Source: QHXW01 sp963768075 (GTDB lineage Bacteria; Acidobacteriota; Terriglobia; Bryobacterales; Bryobacteraceae). From it: 64,000 nucleotides of DNA. Shown one piece after another: positions 53,610 through 61,758 of this stretch (within the stretch, counting starts at the first letter, position 1; every line of letters begins with the position of its first letter). The position numbers were made by a program, and so were the translations under genes. The notes below the pieces were generated by a model, which made no database searches, had not been told where the DNA came from, and was given only the letters and a program-made list of their open reading frames with translations. The stretch is from contig CAVYHD010000040.1 in NCBI GenBank assembly GCA_963768075.1, forward strand, positions 270,651-334,650. Reading direction: 5' to 3'.

Positions 53610-54593
53610 GTGACATCCGCGAACGCTTCCCCGAGAATACATCGCCCCGTTTCGGCCGGTGTTGTAGGACTAGGCCTTATGGGAACCAGCATCGCGGCCT
53701 GTTTACTGGCTCGCGGTCAGAAAGTATACGGTGTTGAATCAGATACCGGCAAACGCCGCACCGCCCGTCGCCGGGTGGCCAGTTTATTGCGCGAAATGAG
53801 ACGGGAAAAGCTGCTGCGCCGAACTCCGGAGCGGGTGCTGGAGCATTTTTACGTGTCCGACAGATATGTCGAATTGGCACAATGTGACATTGTGATTGAG
53901 TCAATAACCGAGAGCATCGCAGCCAAGAAGCAGGTCATCAAGAACATCGAAAAGGTTGTATCCGATAAGGCCCTGATCGGCAGTAATACATCTGGCATCC
54001 CAGTAACTGAGCTGCAACGCGGGGCACGGCACCCGGAACGCATCTTGGGGATCCATTGGGCCGAGCCCGCCCACATAACGCGCTTTATGGAGATAATCTG
54101 CGGCAAAGAAACGGACCCGTCGCTGGCTGAAGTGGTGATGAGCCTGGCAGCAGGCTGGGGAAAGGAGGCGTCGCTGCTGCGTCGAGATATCCGAGGATTC
54201 CTTACGAATCGCGTCTTTTACGCGATGTTGAGGGAAGCCTTCTATTTGGTGGAGGCCGGCTATGCAACTCCCGCCGATCTGGATCGCTCGCTGCGTAATG
54301 ACCTGGGGTACTGGATCACGTTTGCTGGGCCGTTTCGGATGATGGACCTTATGGGTCTATCCGCCTTTAAAACCGTAATGCGCGACCTATTCCCGGACCT
54401 GAATTGCGCAAAGAGAACCCCGCGATTGATGGAAGCGCTTGTGAAATCCGGAGCGCGTGGAATTTCCAATCAAAACGGCTTTTATCGGTATACTAAGGCG
54501 CAGTCGAAGCGCTGGGAACGCCTTTTCCAGAAGTTCAGTTATGAGATTCGGTCTCTGGCTCAGAGGTATCCGGAGAACGCAGGAGATAGCTGA
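53610..54593 (+). CDS. 3-hydroxyacyl-CoA-dehydrogenase-family NAD oxidoreductase
   Basis: 327 residues from GTG 53610, with AGGAG about 8 nt upstream. The Rossmann motif GVVGLGLMGTSIAA is near residue 15-28, followed by DIVIESITESIAAKKQV, SNTSGIPVTEL with the conserved Ser/Asn, and ILGIHWAEPAHIT containing the catalytic His. The C-terminal helical domain is present (FLTNRVFYAMLREAFYLVEAGYA). In the beta-oxidation family the motif is normally HFFNP; here it is HWAEPAH, as in L-gulonate/carnitine-type dehydrogenase relatives, so a sugar-acid substrate is plausible. Sits between the glycosidase-like gene and an enolase-superfamily gene. Confidence 0.75.
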   Translation: MTSANASPRIHRPVSAGVVGLGLMGTSIAACLLARGQKVYGVESDTGKRRTARRRVASLLREMRREKLLRRTPERVLEHFYVSDRYVELAQCDIVIESITESIAAKKQVIKNIEKVVSDKALIGSNTSGIPVTELQRGARHPERILGIHWAEPAHITRFMEIICGKETDPSLAEVVMSLAAGWGKEASLLRRDIRGFLTNRVFYAMLREAFYLVEAGYATPADLDRSLRNDLGYWITFAGPFRMMDLMGLSAFKTVMRDLFPDLNCAKRTPRLMEALVKSGARGISNQNGFYRYTKAQSKRWERLFQKFSYEIRSLAQRYPENAGDS

Positions 54594-54662
54594 CGCTTAC
54601 TTCGTTCTGCCCAACACAATATAAAAGGAAGCTCAAAATCTGCGCGCGATATACGAAGGCAC

Positions 54663-55763
54663 ATGAAGATTACCAAGATCGACGCGTTTCGTGTCTGCGT
54701 GCCGGTGCGCCCTGGCTCTGTGCACAGCCCCGAGTTTGAAGATAGCTGCCACCCGTTCAACTGGCGAGGGCGCTTCTTCTCCGAGATGCCGAAGTTCGTC
54801 TACCGGGTCCACACGGATGAAGGAATTACCGGAATTGGTGAAAGCTACCGCGATGTCTCCGACCGCGCGGTGGAGCACAACATCCGAACGTTGCTGGGCC
54901 AGGATGTGATGAAACTAAATCTGCGCGCCCTGCCCATTCCTTCCGGGAGGGAATATGACGGATTTGAAGTCGCCATTTACGATCTTGTGGGGAAAAAACT
55001 GAGTGTGCCTGCCTACCAGTTGCTCGGCGGAGCGTATCGCGACCATGTCCTGATGAGCTACTGGACAGGCCGGCGGACACCCCAGGATGTAGCGCGTATA
55101 GCGCTTGAAGCGAAAGATGCAGGCTTCAAGAGTCTGAAGATGAAGTGCGCGCTGGAAGACCCGCATCTCGCCCGCGTTGAGAAAATTCGGGCCGCGTGTG
55201 GCCCTGGCTTTGGCATTGTTCTAGACCCGAACCAACGGTTCGAGCACCCCAGCTTGGCCGCACGACTGGCCAAAGAGCTAGAACCTTATCAGATAGACTG
55301 CTTCGAAGATCCCGTCCCTCGTTGGAATCTCGAATGGTATCGGTTCTTGCGGGAGAAAACGTGGATCCCTATCGCGCTCCACGTGCACACACCCTATGGC
55401 CAGCGGATTGAGGAGTTAATTCAGGCAATCAAAATTGAGGCGGTAGATTACTTCAATTTGAGCGGTGGCATGGCGCAGTTCGTCCGAATGGCGGACGTTG
55501 CCGATGCAGCGGGAATTCCTGTTTGGCATGGCAGCGAGGTGGACCTGGGGATCATGGATGCCGCATCCCTTCACGCTTGCGCAGCAGCCCGGAACTGTAC
55601 TCTGCCAAGCGATATTATCGGTACCCTGGTGCGCGAAGACGATCTTATTGTAGAACCGCTGGAATTCTGTAATGGATTCGCTCGCATCCCGCAGGGACCA
55701 GGCCTCGGCGTAACTCTGGATGAGGCTGCATTAGAACGGTACACCATCGAAAAGTGGGTTTAA
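54663..55763 (+). CDS. Enolase-superfamily (mandelate racemase/muconate cycloisomerase-like) sugar-acid enzyme
   Basis: 366 residues, normal length. The Lys-x-Lys base motif is Lys159 and Lys161 (SLKMKC); the metal ligands Asp188 (LDPNQRF) and Glu215 (FEDPVP) are in place. The position of the third ligand, normally Glu or Asp after PIA, reads ALHVH, so His240 or His242 may replace it. Members dehydrate or epimerise sugar acids in the cytosol. TATACG lies 7 nt before ATG 54663, with AAGG as a possible weak ribosome site. It follows the dehydrogenase gene by 69 nt, forming a catabolic group. Confidence 0.8.
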   Translation: MKITKIDAFRVCVPVRPGSVHSPEFEDSCHPFNWRGRFFSEMPKFVYRVHTDEGITGIGESYRDVSDRAVEHNIRTLLGQDVMKLNLRALPIPSGREYDGFEVAIYDLVGKKLSVPAYQLLGGAYRDHVLMSYWTGRRTPQDVARIALEAKDAGFKSLKMKCALEDPHLARVEKIRAACGPGFGIVLDPNQRFEHPSLAARLAKELEPYQIDCFEDPVPRWNLEWYRFLREKTWIPIALHVHTPYGQRIEELIQAIKIEAVDYFNLSGGMAQFVRMADVADAAGIPVWHGSEVDLGIMDAASLHACAAARNCTLPSDIIGTLVREDDLIVEPLEFCNGFARIPQGPGLGVTLDEAALERYTIEKWV

Positions 55764-55952
55764 CAATCGGGAGGATCACTTGTTTCTTGCAGAAATCACG
55801 TCAAGAGATAGAGTAATGACCGCTCTGCTATCGTCACAAAGCGAATCCGAGAAATCGATTGACTAAGGCACCTGCCGTCGCGTAGCCTATGAGGGTCGCT
55901 CGCTTGCAACGGAGATGCGGGCATTCGCTCGTCGTCTGCAAGTCCCAGAAAC

Positions 55953-56369
55953 ATGTCGCTTGAAATCACAGGGAGTGAGCACGAAGGAATCGAGGTGCTG
56001 GATCTGAAAGGACATCTCACCTTCGGTCAAGAAGATCTGGATTTTCGAGCGGAGCTGGACCGGCTGTTAAAGGCTGGAAAGATTCAGGTGGCATTGAACC
56101 TCAGCGATTTGCAGAAACTTGACACTACCGGCCTCGGCACGCTGCTCTTTGCTCTAGCGGAGCTGCGGAAGGCGGGTGGAAACCTGGCACTCTTCAACAT
56201 AAAACCACCGCATATCGAGCTGCTGACGGCAGCCAAATTGGAAACAGCGTTCGAGGTATACCAAGGGGAACAGGACGCGATCAACAGCTTTTTCCCTGAC
56301 CGGGAAGTCCAGCACTACGACATATTGCAGTTCGTCGAAACCAAGATTCTAGACCGCCCGAAACCCTAG
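55953..56369 (+). CDS. STAS-domain anti-sigma-factor antagonist-like protein
   Basis: 138 residues. The STAS fold is seen in EGIEVLDLKGHLTFGQEDL, VALNLSDLQKLDTTGLGTL and LALFNIKPPHIELLTAAKLE. The phosphorylatable residue of SpoIIAA-type proteins (DSSGLG) is Thr here (DTTGLG), still able to accept phosphate. A C-terminal tail of ~25 residues is extra. No anti-sigma kinase or sigma gene is adjacent, so it may belong to a partner-switch elsewhere or to a stand-alone role. Confidence 0.85.
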   Translation: MSLEITGSEHEGIEVLDLKGHLTFGQEDLDFRAELDRLLKAGKIQVALNLSDLQKLDTTGLGTLLFALAELRKAGGNLALFNIKPPHIELLTAAKLETAFEVYQGEQDAINSFFPDREVQHYDILQFVETKILDRPKP

Positions 56370-56410
56370 CGGCACGACGGGGAGGCATCAGTATCACAGT
56401 TTCCCTGAAA

Positions 56411-57484
56411 TCAGCTGCGTTTCTCCTCCCGCGCGGAGTTGTAGAGCGCGCGGATGTAGCCCATGCTGTACGACCATGCCGAATGGCGGCCACCCGCCAT
56501 TGCAGGTACGTGATCGGCGATGAGGTTGCCGCGGAAATCCACATCTACGAGCGTCTTCATCAGGTTCCACATGTCGGTGTAGCCATTATCGATGTATGTT
56601 TCGACGAAGTCGGGAATGGGAGCGGTCACGTTACGGAAATGGATCTTCCAGAGTTTCCCCATTTTGGCGAAGGCGCGCGCTGCTTCGAAAACATTCTTAC
56701 CGATGCTCTTCCCGCCCTCCATCCACGTTCCGCAGCAAAGACAGACCCCAATATTTGGGGAGTTTGCAATTTCGAGAGCCCGCATATATCCGTCGAAGGT
56801 CCCGAAGATATGTCGCGGGATGCCACCCAACTCCGGCACGGGAGGATCATCAGGATGGATTCCGATACGCACGCCTGCTTGCTCGGCAACCGGGGCAATC
56901 TGACCGATGAAGTATGTGTAGTTGTCCCATAGTTCCTCTTTCGAATACTTGCGCCCATGTGTGAGCGGCCCCTCGTAGACCTTGCCGTTCCAAAAGCCCT
57001 TCGCGGTGGCCAAGTGGAAAGAACGCGCCTTGCCGCCGCCGCGTGTAGTTTCGGGCTCGCTCGACCAAATGCCGTTCGCCATGTGGGCGTATGTGATGTA
57101 GCCGATGCCGGCTTTGCCTGTGTCCCGAATGTACTGTTTTAGCCACTCAATTTTCTGGTCGCGGCCAGGGAGGTTTAGCGTGATCTCCTCGATGTTGCGG
57201 TTGTCATCGTTAGATATGTTCCAGACCGATAAGCCGGCCGCTTCGGCGCGTTTTTTGATCGCGAGAAAATTCTCCAGAGTAGCGCGGCCGCTGCCGGTCT
57301 GAACGTTCAGATAGTCCACTCCCATCTGCTTGATCCAGGTCAGATCTTCATCACTGACGTTTTCGTCGACCTGCATCGAAATCTTGATACCGGGAGCCAG
57401 CGGCTCCAGCGGTCTGGCTCTATCAACCGGCGTAAGTGCAGCCGCGATAGCCGCGGCGGAGAAAACTCGTCGTGTCACTTCCAT
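56411..57484 (-). CDS. Exported mannonate-dehydratase (UxuA)-like sugar isomerase-fold protein
   Basis: 357 residues from ATG 57484. The N-terminus EVTRRVFSAAAIAAALTPVD looks like a TAT or Sec leader, which classical UxuA lacks. The TIM-barrel core matches D-mannonate dehydratase: DYLNVQTGSGRATLENF, then GIHPDDPPVPELGGIPR, CLCCGTWMEGG, WKIHFRNVTAPIP and NLIADHVPAMAG, which hold the His/Cys/Asp metal ligands of the family. UxuA dehydrates D-mannonate in glucuronate breakdown; in this context a related sugar-acid reaction in the periplasm is possible. It lies opposite the enolase-superfamily gene, with the STAS gene between. Confidence 0.78.
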   Translation of the reverse strand: MEVTRRVFSAAAIAAALTPVDRARPLEPLAPGIKISMQVDENVSDEDLTWIKQMGVDYLNVQTGSGRATLENFLAIKKRAEAAGLSVWNISNDDNRNIEEITLNLPGRDQKIEWLKQYIRDTGKAGIGYITYAHMANGIWSSEPETTRGGGKARSFHLATAKGFWNGKVYEGPLTHGRKYSKEELWDNYTYFIGQIAPVAEQAGVRIGIHPDDPPVPELGGIPRHIFGTFDGYMRALEIANSPNIGVCLCCGTWMEGGKSIGKNVFEAARAFAKMGKLWKIHFRNVTAPIPDFVETYIDNGYTDMWNLMKTLVDVDFRGNLIADHVPAMAGGRHSAWSYSMGYIRALYNSAREEKRS

Positions 57485-57559
57485 GGCCAAATCCACCCCC
57501 GGTGAACGATGATACCGCTGGACCAATAGCCGACCGCCCGGTGATTCGCGCAAAGCTCC

Positions 57560-59197
57560 TTAGAGTCTCGCGCTGGTGCCAATCTTCGTTCCGATCACCT
57601 CACCCGAGACAATCAACTCTACGCGCCGGTTTTGCTGCCTCCCCGCCGCTGTATTGTTCTGCGCAATGGGCTTAGTATCTCCGAATCCCGCAGCACTCAA
57701 GCTGTCGCGAGGCACTCCCTGACTGCTCAGATACTCGGCTACCGATTCTGCCCGCTTCACCGATAGCCTCTGATTGAAATCCGGGCTCCCCGTGCTATCC
57801 GTGTGGCCTTCAGACGCCAGCTTTAAGCCGGGATGCCCCAACACGATGCCCGCAAGCTTTGCCAATTTCTCCCGTGCCGCGGGCCTCAATGTATACTTGC
57901 CGCTGTCGAACAAGACATCGGCCATCGTGACTACCAACCCGCGATCGGTGTCCTTCGTCTCGAGCACCGCGTTGAGCTGCTGAAGAAGCTGCGCGCGGAG
58001 CTGCTGCTTCTCTTGTTCCGCCTGTTGCCGCAAGCGGTTCGCTTCGGCCGCGGCCCGCTCAGCTCTCTCGGCAGCCGCTGCGGCCTGCGCTTGTGCGGCT
58101 TCCGCCTTGGCACGTTCCGCCGCCTCTTTCGCCATAGCCAGTTCCGCTTGCAGGCGCTGTGTCTCGGCCGTAGCCTTCTCAGCTTCCGCGGTTGCCTTGG
58201 CTGCTTCCGCTTGGGCACGCCGCGCTTCTTCCGCTTTGCGTTCCGTCTCCGCCTGTTCGCGGCGCCGTTGCTCTTCCTCAGCGTGACGCTTCGCCTCCGC
58301 CTCACGAGCCGCTCCAGCATCGCGCTCTTTCTGGAGGGCCTCTTCCTCCTGCCGTTTTAGCGCGATCACTCGTGCGTCCTCCGCCGTCTGTGCCGTCTCA
58401 CGTGCGATCATGATCGCCGGTTTGCGCTGCTTCCGCTTCAGATAGTCCTCAGACTGTTGTAGAGTCGTCTGCGCTTTTTGGAAGGAATCGGCCGCATACT
58501 TATCGGCGCCTGACGCCTGCGCGATCTGGACCGCATTCCGTGCCTCGTAGATCTCGATCGGGATCTTCGGGTCCGGTTGCAGTTGCAGGACATTTGCAAG
58601 TTTCTGATATTGGCCGCGCTGGAGAAGCTCATACTTCGCATCGATGATCTCGAACTTGCCCATCGTGTCGGGCCGAACCTCGTTCTCCATGACGATCAAG
58701 TCACTGGGCTGCGTGACCGAGAAGTAGGGTTCCGCGGTCACAACCAAGCCGAACACCTGGAGATCCGTCGTCACCTTGAGGCTGCCTTTGCCGCCTTCGA
58801 GCAGGATCTCTCCCAGGTTCTTCGGCCTGCCTTCGGGCGAGATCGCCCACAAGACATAAGTCAGGTACTCGGAGCCAAACTGGCTCGGTGTTCCTATTCC
58901 CTTGAAGTTGGCATCGATACTGATCGCGCCCGGGCGGCTGTCGACCTTGGCCTGCCCTTGCGCTTTCGGCATCAACGCCGTACCCACGAAGTTGATCGTT
59001 GTGGATCCACTGCGATGCCGGTAGTTGATCGCTTTCGTCGACTTGGAAACAACATTCACCTTGAAGATCGGACTTGGGGGCTGGTCTTGCTCCTGCGGCT
59101 TTCCGAACAGCGGCGACACACCGCAAACCAAGAGCACAACTCCGATTCGTCTGGGGAGGGCACGAGCCCACCATTTTGTAGTCAATTCGAAGCCCAT
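57560..59197 (-). CDS. OmpA-family protein with long Ala/Glu/Lys coiled coil
   Basis: 545 residues. ATG 59197 is used because GGAGGT lies 10 nt upstream. A hydrophobic leader (RRIGVVLLVCGVSPLFG) is followed by a beta-rich domain (~30-210) with no family name, then a coiled coil of ~150 residues rich in Ala, Glu, Lys, Arg and Gln (about 260-420). The C-terminus is an OmpA peptidoglycan-binding domain: LFDSGKYTLRPAAREKLAKL, EGHTDSTGSPDFNQRLSVKR and AGRQQNRRVELIV with the Asp and Arg that hold diaminopimelate. It probably anchors the envelope to the cell wall, with the coiled coil as a spacer. Confidence 0.82.
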   Translation of the reverse strand: MGFELTTKWWARALPRRIGVVLLVCGVSPLFGKPQEQDQPPSPIFKVNVVSKSTKAINYRHRSGSTTINFVGTALMPKAQGQAKVDSRPGAISIDANFKGIGTPSQFGSEYLTYVLWAISPEGRPKNLGEILLEGGKGSLKVTTDLQVFGLVVTAEPYFSVTQPSDLIVMENEVRPDTMGKFEIIDAKYELLQRGQYQKLANVLQLQPDPKIPIEIYEARNAVQIAQASGADKYAADSFQKAQTTLQQSEDYLKRKQRKPAIMIARETAQTAEDARVIALKRQEEEALQKERDAGAAREAEAKRHAEEEQRRREQAETERKAEEARRAQAEAAKATAEAEKATAETQRLQAELAMAKEAAERAKAEAAQAQAAAAAERAERAAAEANRLRQQAEQEKQQLRAQLLQQLNAVLETKDTDRGLVVTMADVLFDSGKYTLRPAAREKLAKLAGIVLGHPGLKLASEGHTDSTGSPDFNQRLSVKRAESVAEYLSSQGVPRDSLSAAGFGDTKPIAQNNTAAGRQQNRRVELIVSGEVIGTKIGTSARL

Positions 59198-59434
59198 ATA
59201 AAAGAGAACCTCCAAACGGTGACGCTCAGAACCGAGTCGGGGTTGCTAAATAGTGCCCATCTTAATGCCCGAACTCAGGGCCGGGAAATCGGAGGCTTCG
59301 CCGAGCTCTCGCGAAGTGCCTCCGGCCACCGCCCTAACCGACCATTGTATTCCTGCGGCGCGAGCAGTACACGAAATCGGCGTGGCGCGTACAGACTGGA
59401 GTATCTGAGGATTACGGCGGCCCGAGCCATGGAA

Positions 59435-59869
59435 TCACTCTTGGGGTAGAGTGGCCGCGGAGTCGCAGAGCGCCGCCAGATCGGAGTCGGAAAACTGGCG
59501 TTCGTCCGGGAAAGCGATTCCGACGACCGCACGCACACCGTCGTCCTGGCTTTTAACTGGAATAGCCACCGCGGCTTTGGCGTCCACGGCCTTGGCGCCG
59601 GGCTTCACCGCGCCGGACTCGTCCTCCTTCAGGTTGCAGGTCTGAATGGGAATCCGTTGCTCGAGGGCGAGACCTGCCATGCCTTTCCCTCGGGGTACCC
59701 ACGCGACGATCTGGCGCAACTTTTCCGGAATATTCGCCGCGGCGGCCAGGCGCAATCCTCCGTCCCGATACACGTGGACGGTTCCCGAGGTGCCGCCATT
59801 GCGGACCAGAAAATCAGCAAGCCAGGCGTCCAAGAGTTCATTAGCGTGTGATTCGTCAGTATCCTTCAT
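59435..59869 (-). CDS. GAF-domain protein
   Basis: 144 residues from ATG 59869 (TGAGGAG upstream), essentially a lone GAF-like domain: GTVHVYRDGGLRLAAAANIP, GKGMAGLALEQRIPIQTCNL and AVVGIAFPDERQFSDSDL. The pattern resembles free-methionine-sulfoxide-reductase-like and phosphoenolpyruvate-phosphotransferase GAF sensors. One Cys (QTCNL) is present; the three Cys of fRMsr are not. No output domain, so it may bind a small ligand and a partner. Confidence 0.7.
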   Translation of the reverse strand: MKDTDESHANELLDAWLADFLVRNGGTSGTVHVYRDGGLRLAAAANIPEKLRQIVAWVPRGKGMAGLALEQRIPIQTCNLKEDESGAVKPGAKAVDAKAAVAIPVKSQDDGVRAVVGIAFPDERQFSDSDLAALCDSAATLPQE

Positions 59870-59912
59870 CCTACAAACGCTCCTCATTGGCGAATGAAAC
59901 AGTATCCAATAT

Positions 59913-61496
59913 TTATCTCTTGCGCACGAAGCCCGCATCCACCCAATTGGCCAGGTCGAGTGGACTGCGACTTCCGGAGTCCGTAACGACCAGGTTAATG
60001 AGCCGGCTCTGCATGGGGATCTTTACATCAAACCGCCACGGTTCTTGGCCAAGCCGCATGGTAGGGCTTTCGGATGCCAGATTGCCGTCGATGTACACCC
60101 GAAACTGCACGCTAGGATATGTCGCCAGGAAGCGGGCGTTAGGGCGCTCGCGGAACGGGTCGTCGTCAACGCCGGCCCGTGCCACAAACCGATCATAGCT
60201 TGGCTGGATCTCATACAGGAGGTTGGCTGGAGCGCGCATACCCATGCCCTTGGTATACGTGGCATCACGGATGCTGAGTGGGGCACCGCTGAACGCCAGG
60301 TTGGTCTTCGCCTCCCACCTCCAGTCCGGCCTTGCGGGTATAACCGGTTTTAGCTGATCGAGGTAAAGGTCCGGTTTAGGCGGTACAGATCCAAGATGCA
60401 CGAAATAGCCCTCGCTGATAATGGTCACGCGGCGCCCGTCTTCGAAGCCCGCGGCGCGGAGTAGTGTCGTTTTCGTTACATCCAGCGGCTTGGCGTAAAC
60501 CGGCGATGCCGGACCTGGCTCCGCCCCATCGAGCGCGTAGTGGATTACGACACCTTTCTGCTCGTGCGTGCTCAGCGAGACCTTCACGGAATCAGTGAAC
60601 AGGTACGGCCATGCTTTCGTTCCCCAAGGTGCGAGACGGACCATTTCCACAATCCACCTATCGTTCCACACCCCGGCTTTTCTCATCTCTTCAACTATGT
60701 TAATGGTAGGAACGCCGGATCGTTCGATATCGGCTATGTCTTTGTCAGTGCCGTCGTCAGGTGTAAAAGCATGATCCGGATCGTACAAGGTTTCGGCGTC
60801 GGTCAAGTCACGCGCCAAGATGCATTTCAACCCGGCCGAAGTCATGGGCGCTATTCCTTCCGGCTTATTCATGACACATAGATTTGTGTTGATGCCCATG
60901 TAAATCAGGCGCGTAAGACCCCGCTGTTTGTAGATCGCATACAACTCCTCAGGGTCGCCTACAATCCAATCGCCGGTGGCTATCACCAAGTTGGGATCCA
61001 TCTGGTCCCAGCCGTAGTGCACGCGGCATACGATGCCAGGTCCACACATGCACTTGTCCGGCCGCACAGTGGCCACGCTAAATGGACAGGAAAAATTCGT
61101 GATATGTGGCAATGGATATCGGGGCAGCGCGATTGCCCGTTCACGCTGCGGCGTGCCAACATACTGGCTGGCCACATCGGTGGGCGCCCAAATGATCTGC
61201 ATGCCAAGACGCCGTGCTGCCTCGAGAACCTTATTCATCCTGGGCACGAGGGCAGCCGCCCGCTGCGCGTTGGTCATGCAATCGTTGGTGTTCCACATAT
61301 CGATGATGACCACGCCAATCTTCGCCGGGTCGATCGATTCCTTTGTGGTGAGTATCCCGCCAGGCTCACGGGCGCGCGTCTGAAGGGTCAAGGCGATTTC
61401 GGCGCTGGCAATTCCTGCCAGGGGAGCGCAAGCCATCAACACAAGAGAAGCACATGCCGCTCCTCGGCAGCACACGGCATCCACGATTTGACTCAT
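59913..61496 (-). CDS. Exported isochorismatase-like hydrolase fused to C-terminal chitobiase-like and NPCBM-like modules
   Basis: 527 residues from ATG 61496; a TTG 9 nt further upstream is less likely. Signal peptide (CASLVLMACAPLAGIASAE). The cysteine-hydrolase domain (~45-290) shows VVIIDMWNTNDC with the catalytic Asp, GMQIIWAPTDV and YMGINTNLCVMNKPEG with the nucleophile Cys. Where the family usually has a catalytic Lys, the sequence reads VIATGDW. The next module (VVIHYALDGAEPGPASPVY) resembles the chitobiase C-terminal domain, and the last 140 residues (GMGMRAPANLLYEI, FRVYIDGNLASES) an NPCBM galactose-binding module. It is divergent from the dehydrogenase-like lipoprotein gene. Confidence 0.78.
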   Translation of the reverse strand: MSQIVDAVCCRGAACASLVLMACAPLAGIASAEIALTLQTRAREPGGILTTKESIDPAKIGVVIIDMWNTNDCMTNAQRAAALVPRMNKVLEAARRLGMQIIWAPTDVASQYVGTPQRERAIALPRYPLPHITNFSCPFSVATVRPDKCMCGPGIVCRVHYGWDQMDPNLVIATGDWIVGDPEELYAIYKQRGLTRLIYMGINTNLCVMNKPEGIAPMTSAGLKCILARDLTDAETLYDPDHAFTPDDGTDKDIADIERSGVPTINIVEEMRKAGVWNDRWIVEMVRLAPWGTKAWPYLFTDSVKVSLSTHEQKGVVIHYALDGAEPGPASPVYAKPLDVTKTTLLRAAGFEDGRRVTIISEGYFVHLGSVPPKPDLYLDQLKPVIPARPDWRWEAKTNLAFSGAPLSIRDATYTKGMGMRAPANLLYEIQPSYDRFVARAGVDDDPFRERPNARFLATYPSVQFRVYIDGNLASESPTMRLGQEPWRFDVKIPMQSRLINLVVTDSGSRSPLDLANWVDAGFVRKR

Positions 61497-61605
61497 GTTT
61501 GGCAAGTTTTGGAACCCCCGAACTTACTTTGTCAATTCCCACCCACGCCCGCAACCCGGTACAATCACTTGACCGTACTCTGTCATCGTGTTCTAAGACA
61601 AGCTC

Positions 61606-61635
61606 TTGACGCCAATTGTATATTTGCTGTATATT
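61606..61635 (+). promoter_or_regulatory. Sigma-70-type promoter with tandem TGTATATT
   Basis: TTGACG at 61606-61611, 18 bases, TATATT at 61630-61635. The 8-mer TGTATATT occurs at 61617-61624 and again at 61628-61635, one helical turn apart, which may be a regulator site. The leader to ATG 61759 would be about 117 nt. Confidence 0.5.
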
Positions 61636-61758
61636 CCTGTCAATGTCACTGAACTTTCTTCGCATCGACTGATGCGAGGATCGTCGGCATCCTGGATTCC
61701 GCCCCGGAGGATCACTACGCATCCGCCTGTTTGAGCCGATGTCATGCGATAAACAATG

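Noticed and set aside
53610..54593. Beta-oxidation enzyme FadB/PaaH
   Set aside because: The active-site segment is HWAEPAH instead of HFFNP, and the neighbours are sugar genes.
57833..58577. Plus-strand open frames opposite the OmpA coiled coil
   Set aside because: They arise from the repetitive Ala/Glu/Lys codons of the antisense gene.
59435..59869. GAF protein as free-methionine-sulfoxide reductase
   Set aside because: Only one of the cysteines needed for that activity is present.
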